64,000 nucleotides of DNA from Ferribacterium limneticum. GTDB taxonomy: Bacteria; Pseudomonadota; Gammaproteobacteria; Burkholderiales; Rhodocyclaceae. Where the stretch lies: positions 1,734,001-1,798,000 of the forward strand of contig NZ_CP075190.1 in NCBI RefSeq assembly GCF_020510585.1, in the 5' to 3' direction. A model generated the notes under the pieces. That model searched no databases. It saw only the letters and a list, made by a program, of their open reading frames with translations, and was not told the DNA's origin. This document shows, one piece after another, positions 42,551-53,210 of this stretch (position 1 is the stretch's first letter; every line of letters begins with the position of its first letter). Both the position numbers and the translations under genes were made by a program.

Positions 42551-43214
42551 ATGCTTTCTCGTTTCCGGTGGCTCGGGCGGCATTGGCGCTGCCACCTGCG
42601 AAGCGCTGGCTGCCGCCGGCTACCGTCCGGTCGTCGGCTATTGCCGGGCAGCGGCGGCCGCTGCGGAAGTTGCCGAGCGGACGGGCGGCCTGGCGCTGGC
42701 CCTCGACCTTGCTTCGGATACCTCGATCGACCAGGCGGTGGCCCAACTGGCCTGCGCTGAGGGGCGCCTGGCCGGCGCCGTGCTGGCTGGTTCGCCACCG
42801 CTGGCGCTGGCGCCGTTCGGCAAGATCGACCCGGCCGACCTGCAAGCACAGTGGCAGGTCAATGTCCTCGGCCCGCAACGCCTGCTCGCCAGCCTGGTCC
42901 GCCAGTGCTGGCGGCCGCACAAGGACGGCGTGGTGATTGGCGTGCTCAGCCAGGCAATGGGCGATGCCTCCAGCGGCGCCGCCTCAGGCCTCGGCGCCTA
43001 CGTCATCGCCAAATACGGCATGGCCGGCCTGCTCGCCGTGCTGGCCGCCGACTACCCCTGGCTGCGGGTGGGGTCGGTGCGGCCGGGTTATACCGAAACG
43101 CCAATGCTGAGCGCTTTCGACGAACGCTTTCTGGCGCAGCAGCGCGAAAAAACACCTTTCCAGACGCCACAGGAAGTGGCGGCGCAAATCCTCATGGAGG
43201 TAAACCGAAAATGA
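42537..43214 (+). CDS. Short-chain dehydrogenase/reductase (3-oxoacyl-ACP reductase-like)
   Basis: 225 aa, TTG start 42537 inside the MaoC gene end. NAD(P) motif 'VSGGSGGIGAATCEALAAAG', 'NVLGPQRLLASLV' and the catalytic 'YVIAKYG' (YxxxK). The Ser two blocks before ('VLSQAMGDASSGAASG') completes the triad. Likely reduces a 3-oxoacyl- or hydroxyacyl-ACP intermediate. GTATAC-like gaps are absent; overlaps at both ends indicate strong coupling. Confidence 0.88.
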   Translation: MSGRECFLVSGGSGGIGAATCEALAAAGYRPVVGYCRAAAAAAEVAERTGGLALALDLASDTSIDQAVAQLACAEGRLAGAVLAGSPPLALAPFGKIDPADLQAQWQVNVLGPQRLLASLVRQCWRPHKDGVVIGVLSQAMGDASSGAASGLGAYVIAKYGMAGLLAVLAADYPWLRVGSVRPGYTETPMLSAFDERFLAQQREKTPFQTPQEVAAQILMEVNRK

Positions 43215-45172
43215 GCCAAACTTTATATTCGACCTTGGCCTGGCTGCCAACACCGCCCCTGGAATTCACTGCTCTATGCCGCGCGCTGCCAACCGACAGC
43301 GCCGACCCGGGGCCGCAACTCCAAGCCTTGGCCGGCTTCGGGCTGGACGAGAACCAGCTCACCCGGCTTTCCCGGGCCATCGAGCAGGCACGCCAGGACG
43401 GACGTTCGCTGGCACCCCTGGTGCCCTTCCGGCTGGGCATCGTCAGCAACGCCACCTCGCACTTTCTGGTGCCCGCACTGGTGGCGACCGCCGCCCGGCA
43501 CGGCATCGCCCTTGACTGCATCGAGGCCGGTTTCGACCAGGCAATGCAGGAAGCCCTTGCTCCCGATTCGCCACTCAAGCTTGCCCAGCCGGATGCCGTG
43601 CTGCTCGCCCTCGACTACCGTGGCCTGCCGCTGCGTGCCACGCCGGGTGATGCCGAAGCGGCGCGGCAAACGGTGGCAGCGGTGCTCGACCATGTGGACC
43701 GCATGCGCCACGGCTTGCGCGCCAACGGCAAAACCATCTGCATCCTGCAAACCCTGGCCCGGCCCGTCGAAACGCATTTCGGCAGCCTCGACCTGGTGCT
43801 GCCGGGTACGCTGCGCAGCCTGATCGACGCGATCAATCGCGGCCTGGCGGAACGGGTTGCCGCCAGCAACGATCTGCTTTTCGATGTGGCCGGCCTGGCC
43901 GAAACCGTCGGCCTTGCCGATTGGCATGCGCCGACCCTGTGGAACATGGCCAAGCTGCCCTTTGCCAGTACCTTCCTGCCGCTCTATGCCGACCATGCCT
44001 GCCGGCTGATCGCAGCGCTGCGTGGCAAAAGCCGGCGCTGCCTGATCCTTGATCTCGACAACACGGTGTGGGGCGGGGTAATCGGCGACGACGGCCTGGA
44101 GGGCATTGTCATTGGACCCGGCGATCCCACCGGCGAGGCTCACCTGGCGGTGCAGCAGACGGCGCTGCGCCTGCGCGAACGCGGCGTGGTGCTCGCCGTT
44201 TCGTCAAAGAACACGGACGAGATTGCCCGCCGGCCGTTCCGCGAGCATCCGGAAATGCTGCTGCGCGAAGATCACATAGCCATCTTCCAGGCCAACTGGA
44301 ACGACAAGGCGACCAACATCAAGGCGATTGCCGAGGCGCTCTCGCTGGGACTCGATGCCATGACCTTCCTCGACGACAACCCGGTCGAGCGCGGCCTGAT
44401 CCGCCGGTTGCTGCCGCAGGTGGCGGTGCCCGAACTGCCCGACGATCCGGCGCTCTATGCCCGCACCCTGCTCGCCGGCGGCTATTTCGAAGCTGTCACC
44501 TTTTCTGCCGAGGACCGTCAGCGCGCCGATTTCTACCAGGACAATGCCCGGCGCATCGCCCTGCAGCAGCAGGCGGGCGATGTTGACGGCTATCTCGCCT
44601 CGCTCGCCATGACGTTGACCATCCAGCCCTTCGAAGCCACCGGCCGGGCGCGTATCGCCCAACTGATCAGCAAGTCGAACCAGTTTAACCTCACCTCACG
44701 GCGCTACAGCGAGGCTGAGGTGGCGGAACTGGAGGGCGATCCCGACTGCCTGGGCTGGCAAGTGCGCCTCGCCGACTCCTTCGGTGACAACGGCATGATC
44801 AGCGTCGTCATTTGCCTCCGTTCGGGTTCCGACTGGCAGATCGATACCTGGCTGATGAGCTGCCGGGTTCTCGGTCGCCGGGTCGAAGAGGCGGTACTCC
44901 AGGAGCTAGTCGCCGCGGCTCGCCGGCAGGGCATCGAGCGCCTGGTCGGTGGCTACCGCCCGAGCGGGCGCAACCAGTTGGTCGAGGAGCACTACCGGAA
45001 ACTGGGCTTCGAACTGCTGGACCGGCACCCGGATGGCAGCACGGAGTGGACCCTGAACGTCGACGATGCCGAACCGGCCGCCAACCTGCCAATGGAGATC
45101 CGTCACCTTGGGGGCGCTATGAACTCGCCCGAATCTCAAAGATCGACCCAAAGCGCGGCGAGCCTGCTCTAG
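43211..45172 (+). CDS. FkbH-like HAD-IIIC phosphatase/acyl transferase
   Basis: 653 aa from ATG 43211, overlapping the SDR stop. Residues about 75-270 are the N-terminal FkbH region ('PFRLGIVSNATSHFLVPALV', 'WNMAKLPFASTFLPLYADHA'). The HAD domain has the nucleophile Asp in 'CLILDLDNTVWGGVIGDDGL' and 'AMTFLDDNPVERGLIRRLL'. The C-terminal domain resembles GNAT ('RIAQLISKSNQFNLTSRRYS'). FkbH enzymes dephosphorylate 1,3-bisphosphoglycerate and load glyceryl onto an ACP. With the ACP encoded upstream this suggests that glycerate or a related hydroxy acid becomes the EPS acyl group. Confidence 0.9.
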   Translation: MSQTLYSTLAWLPTPPLEFTALCRALPTDSADPGPQLQALAGFGLDENQLTRLSRAIEQARQDGRSLAPLVPFRLGIVSNATSHFLVPALVATAARHGIALDCIEAGFDQAMQEALAPDSPLKLAQPDAVLLALDYRGLPLRATPGDAEAARQTVAAVLDHVDRMRHGLRANGKTICILQTLARPVETHFGSLDLVLPGTLRSLIDAINRGLAERVAASNDLLFDVAGLAETVGLADWHAPTLWNMAKLPFASTFLPLYADHACRLIAALRGKSRRCLILDLDNTVWGGVIGDDGLEGIVIGPGDPTGEAHLAVQQTALRLRERGVVLAVSSKNTDEIARRPFREHPEMLLREDHIAIFQANWNDKATNIKAIAEALSLGLDAMTFLDDNPVERGLIRRLLPQVAVPELPDDPALYARTLLAGGYFEAVTFSAEDRQRADFYQDNARRIALQQQAGDVDGYLASLAMTLTIQPFEATGRARIAQLISKSNQFNLTSRRYSEAEVAELEGDPDCLGWQVRLADSFGDNGMISVVICLRSGSDWQIDTWLMSCRVLGRRVEEAVLQELVAAARRQGIERLVGGYRPSGRNQLVEEHYRKLGFELLDRHPDGSTEWTLNVDDAEPAANLPMEIRHLGGAMNSPESQRSTQSAASLL

Positions 45173-45306
45173 CAGCCAGTCGGAGACCGTGTCAGTGCGA
45201 TCGAGATGCGCTTGCGGCTTTGTGTGCCAGCGCACAGACGCCAAAGTTGGGTTGAGTAGCCTTGGCACCAACTGCCGAAAGGGCAGGTGAGCTATCGGGG
45301 AAAAAT

Positions 45307-46338
45307 ATGAATAAGAAGAAGGCTATCCTTGGGCTGGCCCTGCTGGCAGGTTCTGCCATGGCCGCGGAGCCCCTGGTGGGATGCGCCGACGAAGCGGATG
45401 ACCGCCTGCGACTGGCCTGCTACGACAATGCTTACAAACGATTGAAAACCGGGAGCGAAACGGTCAGTGATGCACAGATCGATGCTCAGGTGGCCACCAG
45501 CGACAGCCAGCGTGACTCGTCCGTCATGTCGAAAACTTGGGAGCTCGGCCCTGCCGACAAGCGCAATACCTTCGTCGTCCGCACCTACCTGCCCAACTTC
45601 CTGCTTCCCGTACATTACACGTCGAACCTGAACCGTACGCCGCATAGTCCGACGCAGGCAGTCGGTACGGCCAATCGCGACTACCGCAGTGTTGAAGCCA
45701 AGCTGCAAATTTCCCTGCGTGCCAAGGTCGTTGAAGACCTGCTTTTGCCAGGGGCCGACCTGTGGGCCGCCTACACCCAGCGCTCGCTATGGCAGTTGTG
45801 GGACTCCGGTGACTCCTCGCCATTCCGTAGCACCGACTACCAGCCGGAAATGATCTACATCGTGCCGGTTCCCGAGAGGTTCGGGAAACTGCCGCTGGGC
45901 TGGGACCTGCGCATGTTGCAGTTGGGCTTTGCCCACCAGTCGAACGGGCAAAGCGATCCGCTATCCCGTAGCTGGAACCGGATTACGCTGGGCGCCGGCT
46001 TGGAGCATGGCGACTTCAGTCTCCAGATCCGTGACAATCAGCGAATTCGCGTACAGGGCAAGGATGACAACCCCGATCTAGTTGAATACATCGGGCGCAC
46101 TGAATTCAACATGGCCTGGTCACCTGGTACCTCAACGCTCGGCGTCACCTGGCGGACCGGTTTCAAATCGCTCAGTCGTGGCTCGCTTCAGCTTGACTGG
46201 ACCCATCCGGTGTTTGCCGATCAGCCAGCCGGACTGCGCTGGTATGTGCAATTGTTCCATGGCTACGGCGAGACCCTGCTTGATTACAACCATCGGCAGA
46301 CCAGCCTCGGGCTGGGCCTGACGCTGTTCCAGTTCTGA
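45307..46338 (+). CDS. pldA: Outer-membrane phospholipase A1 (PldA)
   Basis: 343 aa from ATG 45307 with GGGGA upstream. Signal peptide ('GLALLAGSAMAAE'), a short Cys-containing N-terminal region, then a 12-strand barrel. The active-site motif 'LGFAHQSNGQSDPLSRSWNR' holds the catalytic His and Ser, with Asn as third residue in family order. Hydrolyses misplaced phospholipids in the outer leaflet. It begins the envelope region after the EPS locus; 134 bp separate it from the FkbH gene. Confidence 0.93.
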   Translation: MNKKKAILGLALLAGSAMAAEPLVGCADEADDRLRLACYDNAYKRLKTGSETVSDAQIDAQVATSDSQRDSSVMSKTWELGPADKRNTFVVRTYLPNFLLPVHYTSNLNRTPHSPTQAVGTANRDYRSVEAKLQISLRAKVVEDLLLPGADLWAAYTQRSLWQLWDSGDSSPFRSTDYQPEMIYIVPVPERFGKLPLGWDLRMLQLGFAHQSNGQSDPLSRSWNRITLGAGLEHGDFSLQIRDNQRIRVQGKDDNPDLVEYIGRTEFNMAWSPGTSTLGVTWRTGFKSLSRGSLQLDWTHPVFADQPAGLRWYVQLFHGYGETLLDYNHRQTSLGLGLTLFQF

Positions 46339-46381
46339 GGTATCGGAAGTGCGCGCCCGGTCGCCAAGGCGGCACCCTGAA

Positions 46382-47056
46382 ATGCACCGGACCACGCGCA
46401 TCGGCTGGCTGCGTGCGGCGGTACTGGGGGCCAATGACGGGATCGTCTCCACGGCCAGCCTTATCCTCGGTGTCGCCGCCGCCGGGGCCGATGCCAAGGC
46501 CATCCTGATTGCCGGCGTTGCCGGGCTGGTCGCCGGTGCCACCTCAATGGCGGCCGGCGAGTATGTCTCGGTCAGTTCCCAATCCGATACCGAGCGTGCC
46601 GATCTGGCGCGCGAAAGTGAGGAACTGGCGACCGATCCAGTCCGTGAGCATGCGGAAATGGCCGCCATTTACATCAAGCGGGGTCTCGATCCAGCCGTTG
46701 CCGAGGTCGTCGCCACGCAACTGACGGCGCACGATGCCCTGGGCACCCATGCCCGTGATGAACTGGGTATTACCGACACCTCGACGGCTCGGCCCCTGCA
46801 GGCGGCGCTGACCTCGGCGGCAACGTTTTCGTTGGGCGCCGCATTGCCGTTATTGGTTGTGCTGCTGGTGCCGGGCACCTGGTTGGCCTGGGCTGTGGCC
46901 GGAAGTGCGCTGCTCTTTCTCGCCCTGCTCGGCGCCATCGCCGCAGCGACCGGCGGCGCGCCCGTTTTCTCCGCAACCTTTCGGGTGACGCTGTGGGGGG
47001 CGCTGGCGATGGCCATTACAGCGGGCATTGGCGCCTTGTTTGGGGTAAGTGTCTGA
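46382..47056 (+). CDS. VIT1/CCC1 family Fe2+/Mn2+ transporter
   Basis: 224 aa from ATG 46382; a GTG at 46349 would add 11 residues. 'HRTTRIGWLRAAVLGANDGI' followed by 'STASLILGVAAAGA' and 'TSMAAGEYVSVSSQSDTERA' are family hallmarks. The cytoplasmic metal-binding loop has many Glu ('ESEELATDPVREHAEMAAIY'). Five TM helices. Likely exports or stores divalent iron/manganese against an H+ gradient. Confidence 0.92.
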   Translation: MHRTTRIGWLRAAVLGANDGIVSTASLILGVAAAGADAKAILIAGVAGLVAGATSMAAGEYVSVSSQSDTERADLARESEELATDPVREHAEMAAIYIKRGLDPAVAEVVATQLTAHDALGTHARDELGITDTSTARPLQAALTSAATFSLGAALPLLVVLLVPGTWLAWAVAGSALLFLALLGAIAAATGGAPVFSATFRVTLWGALAMAITAGIGALFGVSV

Positions 47057-47166
47057 GTTCCTGCAGAAATGGCGAGCAGATTTCCCTTATGTGCGACAAC
47101 CGACAGATGGGGCTCCACTGAGCTCATATGCTGAGTCATCCGAACCCATCGCAGTCAGTTCTGCGG

Positions 47167-47199
47167 AGAGTCGCCGCTGCAGTCACGCTGCGCGACTCT
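47167..47199. promoter_or_regulatory. Stem-loop upstream of the Ala/Lys-rich protein gene
   Basis: Perfect 8-bp stem AGAGTCGC / GCGACTCT with a 17-nt loop, about 59 bp before the start at 47258. It could be a weak terminator of the VIT gene (no U-run) or a leader structure. Confidence 0.35.
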
Positions 47200-47257
47200 G
47201 GTGAAGACAGCGGCATCATCTGCCGCGGTGAAAGAATCAATCACATCGAGGAACAAC

Positions 47258-47701
47258 ATGAACAAGCTCAATATCAATGTCGTCGCAATCGCAGTCGCTC
47301 TGGCATTCAGCACCGGCGCTTTGGCAGAAGGCATGTCAAAAACCGATTACAAGGCTGCCAAAGACAAGATTTCTGCCGAGTACAAGGCAGCCAAGACCAC
47401 CTGCGCTTCGCTCTCCGGCAATGCCAAGGATGTCTGCGTCAAGGAAGCCAAGGCAGCAGAAACCACAGCCAAGGCTGATGCCAAGGCCCAAATGAAGACC
47501 TCAGAAGCCAATGCCAAGGCCGCCGAAAAGACGGTGGATGCACGTAGCGATGCCAGCAAGAAGGTTGTTGATGCCCGCAAGGACGCTGCTGAAGACAAGG
47601 GTGATGCCAACTATGCGGTGGCCAAGGAAAAGTGCGACACCTTTTCGGGTACCGCCAAGGATTCTTGCCTGAGCCAGGCCAAGGCACGTTTCAACAAGTA
47701 A
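47258..47701 (+). CDS. Exported Ala/Lys-rich helical protein
   Basis: 147 aa from ATG 47258. Signal peptide ending 'GALAEG'. The mature part is almost entirely Ala, Lys, Asp and Glu in helix-favouring order ('AKADAKAQMKTSEANAKAAE') with two similar CxxxxxAKDxC pairs ('CASLSGNAKDVC' and 'CDTFSGTAKDSC') that look like an internal duplication framing the helix. The two Cys pairs may form disulfides. LEA-like, stress-associated; function unknown. Confidence 0.7.
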   Translation: MNKLNINVVAIAVALAFSTGALAEGMSKTDYKAAKDKISAEYKAAKTTCASLSGNAKDVCVKEAKAAETTAKADAKAQMKTSEANAKAAEKTVDARSDASKKVVDARKDAAEDKGDANYAVAKEKCDTFSGTAKDSCLSQAKARFNK

Positions 47702-47753
47702 TCACTGACGCCAATTCAGGCGTCAAGCAGGATGTTGTTAAGGAGTTAATTCC

Positions 47754-47969
47754 ATGAAAACCAAGCAGAGAGTCTCGCTCAATGCAGTTGTCGTGGCCGC
47801 CTTGCTCAGTCTGGGCGCCTGTTCCGGCATGTCGTCGCAAGGGCAGAGTACCGCCATTGGCGCCGGTGTCGGGGCGGTCGGTGGCGCTGTGCTGACCGGT
47901 GGCAGTGCTGCCGGAACCGTGGGTGGTGCTGTCGTTGGTGGCGTCATCGGTCACGAAGTCGCCAAATAA
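47754..47969 (+). CDS. Glycine-zipper outer-membrane lipoprotein (OsmB-like)
   Basis: 71 aa, AAGGAG upstream. Lipobox 'LSLGACSG' with lipidated Cys. The rest is a glycine zipper ('AIGAGVGAVGGAVLTGGSAA', 'VGGAVVGGVIGHEVAK'). OsmB/SlyB-like lipoproteins are induced by osmotic or envelope stress. Lies 52 bp after the preceding gene in the same direction. Confidence 0.85.
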   Translation: MKTKQRVSLNAVVVAALLSLGACSGMSSQGQSTAIGAGVGAVGGAVLTGGSAAGTVGGAVVGGVIGHEVAK

Positions 47970-48044
47970 GGCTAGGTGATCAAGCGTGATGCGCCCGGCC
48001 TGATTGGTCGGGGCATCCGTTGATACAGACTCAAGGAGAAGCAG

Positions 48045-48242
48045 ATGATCAAACCAGGAAAAACACTAGGCGCAGCCGTCATGCTGGCTGCTTTGCTCGT
48101 TGCATTGAGCGGCTGCGAGAAGAAGGAAGGGCCGGTCGAGCAGGCTGGCAAGAAAGTCGATGAGGCCACCCAAAAGGTCGGTCAGGAAGTCGAAAAAGCC
48201 GGCAACAAGCTTCAGGATGCTGCCCAGGGTGACAAGAAGTAA
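48045..48242 (+). CDS. Small lipoprotein with Lys/Glu helix
   Basis: 65 aa, AAGGAG upstream. Lipobox 'VALSGCEKK'. The mature 40 residues form one charged helix ('QAGKKVDEATQKVGQEVEKA'), like YtxH/apolipoprotein-type repeats seen in stress lipoproteins. Function unknown. Confidence 0.75.
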   Translation: MIKPGKTLGAAVMLAALLVALSGCEKKEGPVEQAGKKVDEATQKVGQEVEKAGNKLQDAAQGDKK

Positions 48243-48270
48243 GCACGGCAACGGACAAAGGAGTTTCACC

Positions 48271-48714
48271 ATGAACTTGAACCTTTTACTGCTGGCAGTG
48301 GTGCTGGCTGGTGCCTCGGTACCGGCACGGGCTGCCGATGTCGGGGTGTCGGTCACGCTCGGTCAACCCGGTTTTTATGGCCAAATCGACATCGGTGACT
48401 ATCCGCGGCCGCAATTGCTCTATTCGCAACCCCGGATGATCCACCGCGGTCCGTCTGGCCGCCCGCCAATCTACCTGCATGTGCCCCCGGGCCATGCCAA
48501 GAACTGGCGCCGGCACTGCGCGGCCTACAACGCCTGCGACGAGCGGGTCTATTTCGTTCGCGAGCGCTGGTACAACAACCAGTACGTTCCGCGTTATCAG
48601 GAGCGCAACCGTCACCGTCAGGATGAGCGTCGTGATGGATGGCGCGATGATCATCGCGGGAACGACCGGGACGATCGGCATCGGGGTGGTAACGACCGTG
48701 GCCAGTATCGGTGA
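48271..48714 (+). CDS. Exported Arg/His-rich protein
   Basis: 147 aa from ATG 48271, AAAGGAG upstream. Signal peptide ending 'VPARAAD'. 'IYLHVPPGHAKNWRRHCAAY' and 'CDERVYFVRERWYNNQYVPR' are conserved in small proteobacterial envelope proteins. The last 35 residues are Asp/Arg/His-rich and probably disordered. Function not known. Confidence 0.7.
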   Translation: MNLNLLLLAVVLAGASVPARAADVGVSVTLGQPGFYGQIDIGDYPRPQLLYSQPRMIHRGPSGRPPIYLHVPPGHAKNWRRHCAAYNACDERVYFVRERWYNNQYVPRYQERNRHRQDERRDGWRDDHRGNDRDDRHRGGNDRGQYR

Positions 48715-48722
48715 GGCCGGCC

Positions 48723-49196
48723 ATGACTAATCTCACACCTGTCTCCGCCGGCAAGGCACCAACCCGCTACGGCCGACTTGGTTTCATTGCCATGATAGTT
48801 GTCCTGCAATGTGCACCTGTGCTTGCCTTCGAACTCGACGATGCGGCGAAAAGCAATGTGGCGAGCAGCCCCCAGACCGGGGTTTCCTGGCTGAGCGGTG
48901 GGGTTGGCGACGAAGCCATGGCGGAAATGCACAAGGTGTCGTCGGCCTATAACGTTCACCTCATGTTGACCGGGCAGCATGGCAATTATCTGGCCGGGAT
49001 TCCCTTTACGGTCAGTCGCCACAGCGGGCAGGTTACGGTTTCCGGCGTAACAGAGGGGCCACTGCTTTATTTGAAGCTGCCGGCCGGACGCTATCAGATT
49101 GCAGTTGAAATCGATGGGGCGTGGCAGACCCGGCGCGTTCAGGTTTCAGCCTCAGGACAAGCGACAAAGGTACGCTTTGTCGCCAAGGGCGAATAG
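48723..49196 (+). CDS. Exported carboxypeptidase-regulatory-like (beta-sandwich) protein
   Basis: 157 aa from ATG 48723 (GTG 48711 possible). A single N-terminal membrane/signal segment ('FIAMIVVLQCAPVLAFE'). 'SGGVGDEAMAEMHKVSSAYN' and 'VHLMLTGQHGNYLAGIPFTV' precede a small beta domain ('LLYLKLPAGRYQIAVEIDGA') as in periplasmic proteins of stress operons. Function unknown. Confidence 0.7.
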   Translation: MTNLTPVSAGKAPTRYGRLGFIAMIVVLQCAPVLAFELDDAAKSNVASSPQTGVSWLSGGVGDEAMAEMHKVSSAYNVHLMLTGQHGNYLAGIPFTVSRHSGQVTVSGVTEGPLLYLKLPAGRYQIAVEIDGAWQTRRVQVSASGQATKVRFVAKGE

Positions 49197-49270
49197 AGCT
49201 TCGATCAGTTTTACCGGCCTCTTGGCCGATTTCCGTAGGCCGAAAAGGGGTGATATAGGCCCACCGTCGC

Positions 49271-50971
49271 ATGATCAGCTTTGACCGCCATCTCTGGCTG
49301 CAATTTCGCAAAATCGCTGCTCCTTACTGGTTCGGCGAAGAAAAGTGGCAAGCCAGGCGCCTGCTGGTCCTGCTGATCCTGTTGCTGCTCGGGCAGACGG
49401 GCTTTGCCGTGCTGTTCAACGAGCAGACGGGCGAATTCACTTCGGCGCTGGCGGCCAAGGATATCGACCGTTTCTGGCTTTCCATTCAGATAAGCCTGGG
49501 CATCCTGGTTGTCGGAGTGCCGGTTTTTGGTTTTTATTACTACGTTCGGGACCGGCTCGCGCTGCACTGGCGGCGTTGGCTGACGCGGGATTTTCTCGGC
49601 GAATACTTCAGTCATCGCGCCTATTACGAGCTGAATGCCAGCGCCGATATCGACAATCCGGACCAACGGATCGCCGAGGACATCAACACCTTCACCCAGC
49701 GCTCACTACAGTTCCTGATGGTGCTGTTCGGGGCGCTGCTTCAACTGATTGCTTTCTCCGGCGTGCTCTGGGCCATTTCGCGAGAGCTGGTTGCCTTCCT
49801 GCTCATCTATGCCTCCGCCGGCACGGCAATTACCCTGCTGGTTTTCGGCAAAATCCTGATTGGCCTGAACTTTTATCAACTCAAGCGCGAAGCCAATTTC
49901 CGCTTCAGTCTGGTGCGCATTCGCGAGAACGCGGAGGCCATTGCCTTCTATCGTGGCGAGGGGCGGGAGTCCAAGCAGGTTGGCGGATATTTCAACGATA
50001 TTTTCGAGAACCTCAGCAAGCTGATCCGGGTACAACTGAAGCTGAACCTGTTTCAATTTGGCTACAGCTTCCTGACGGTTGTAATGCCCAGCGCCATCAT
50101 TGCCGAGCGGGTGATTTCCGGCGAGCTTGAAGTCGGCCGCGCCGTCCAGGCCGCCGGTGCCTTCGCCGCCATCCTCAGTGCGCTGACGGTGATCATCGAC
50201 AATTTCGATAACCTGAGCAAATTCGCGGCGGGTGTCAAGCGCCTCGACACCTTCCGAAAATTTCTGATCGCCACTGACGGAGCCCCCGCGAAAAATGAGC
50301 GCGTAATCCGCTTTGCGCCCGGCCCGGATCTATCCATCGAAAAACTGACGCTACGGACACCCAACCAGGAGCGCACCTTGCTCAAGAACCTATCGCTGAA
50401 TATCAGTCCGGGGCAGGGCGTGCTGATCGTTGGTCCCAGCGGCTGTGGCAAGAGTTCTCTGCTGCGTGCCATTGCCGGCTTATGGCACGCGGGAACCGGT
50501 CGGATCATCGGGCCGGAAAGCCTGGAAATGCTGTTTCTGCCACAACGACCTTACATGGTGCAGGGAAGTCTGCGCGAGCAGTTGCTCTATCCGAACGGGC
50601 ATATAGGCCGGACCGATGAGGTGCTGCTGGAGGTGCTGAAACAGGTCAATCTGCCCGACCTCGCGGCCCATTTTGATGGCTTGGATGCCGAACTGGACTG
50701 GAGCAAGGTCTTGTCGGTCGGCGAACAGCAGCGTGTGGCTTTCGCCCGCGTCCTGCTGATCGGCCCGCGCTACGCCATCCTTGATGAAGCGACCAGCGCC
50801 CTCGATATTGCCAACGAAGAAAGCCTGTATCGACTGTTGGCGGCGACCAGTACAACGCTGGTCAGCGTCGGCCATCGGCCCTCGATCCTGAAATATCACC
50901 AGCAGGTGCTGGAACTGAGCGGTGATGGTGAGTGGAAACTGTATGCCGCCCACGAGTATCGATTTGAATGA
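49271..50971 (+). CDS. SbmA/BacA-like ABC transporter with fused ATPase (YddA-type)
   Basis: 566 aa. Six TM helices (about 30-300) of the SbmA_BacA/ABC_membrane_2 type, with the marker 'LHWRRWLTRDFLGEYFSHRA' and 'NPDQRIAEDINTFTQRSL'. ATPase domain: Walker A 'VGPSGCGKSSLLRAIAGLW', signature 'LSVGEQQRVAFARVLL' (LSVGE in place of LSGGQ), Walker B 'YAILDEATSALD'. Relatives move peptides, bleomycin-like compounds or vitamin B12 across the inner membrane. Substrate here unknown. Single gene, 74 bp after its neighbour. Confidence 0.9.
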   Translation: MISFDRHLWLQFRKIAAPYWFGEEKWQARRLLVLLILLLLGQTGFAVLFNEQTGEFTSALAAKDIDRFWLSIQISLGILVVGVPVFGFYYYVRDRLALHWRRWLTRDFLGEYFSHRAYYELNASADIDNPDQRIAEDINTFTQRSLQFLMVLFGALLQLIAFSGVLWAISRELVAFLLIYASAGTAITLLVFGKILIGLNFYQLKREANFRFSLVRIRENAEAIAFYRGEGRESKQVGGYFNDIFENLSKLIRVQLKLNLFQFGYSFLTVVMPSAIIAERVISGELEVGRAVQAAGAFAAILSALTVIIDNFDNLSKFAAGVKRLDTFRKFLIATDGAPAKNERVIRFAPGPDLSIEKLTLRTPNQERTLLKNLSLNISPGQGVLIVGPSGCGKSSLLRAIAGLWHAGTGRIIGPESLEMLFLPQRPYMVQGSLREQLLYPNGHIGRTDEVLLEVLKQVNLPDLAAHFDGLDAELDWSKVLSVGEQQRVAFARVLLIGPRYAILDEATSALDIANEESLYRLLAATSTTLVSVGHRPSILKYHQQVLELSGDGEWKLYAAHEYRFE

Positions 50972-51097
50972 TTTTGTCACCGCGCCTTTGCATGGTTCTT
51001 TGTGCGCTACCGAACGGAGCCGGCAAGCTCATCCGGGTACTTTGAACCGGTAACTCCCGGTGCTTGCTTGGCTGCCAAGCGGATGGGCTCTCGTTCA

Positions 51098-52904
<1,807 letters not shown>

Positions 52905-53045
52905 GCGGCTGCCTACGCCTTTCTCATCGCACTGTCTGTGTCCTGGCGTACAGATCGAAAACCGGGGCTGGATCACGATGGCTATCCATAGCCTCGTAAC
53001 AGGCTCCTTGACGCAATTGGTCAGGTCAACAACGGAGGGATCGCC

Positions 53046-53210
53046 ATGTTGCATTACGCCATCGTGTTTTTTATTATCGCGTTGATTGCCGCGCTATTTG
53101 GTTTTACCGGCATCGCAGCCGGTGCTGTTGAAATCGCCAAGATTCTGTTTTTCATATTCATATTGCTGTTTCTGGCATCCCTTATCATGGGTTTGATGCG
53201 ACGAAAGTGA
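53046..53210 (+). CDS. DUF1328 small membrane protein (YtjA-like)
   Basis: 54 aa, GGAGGG upstream. Two TM helices: '[20 protein letters not shown]' and '[19 protein letters not shown]', ending 'RRK', the common form of the YtjA/DUF1328 family. Often found in stress and biofilm gene neighbourhoods. Stop overlaps the GTG of the next gene (GTGA). Confidence 0.88.
   Translation: MLHYAIVFFIIALIAALFGFTGIAAGAVEIAKILFFIFILLFLASLIMGLMRRK

Noticed and set aside
47201..47257. Upstream start for the Ala/Lys-rich protein
   Set aside because: It would bury the signal peptide; ATG 47258 gives a normal one.
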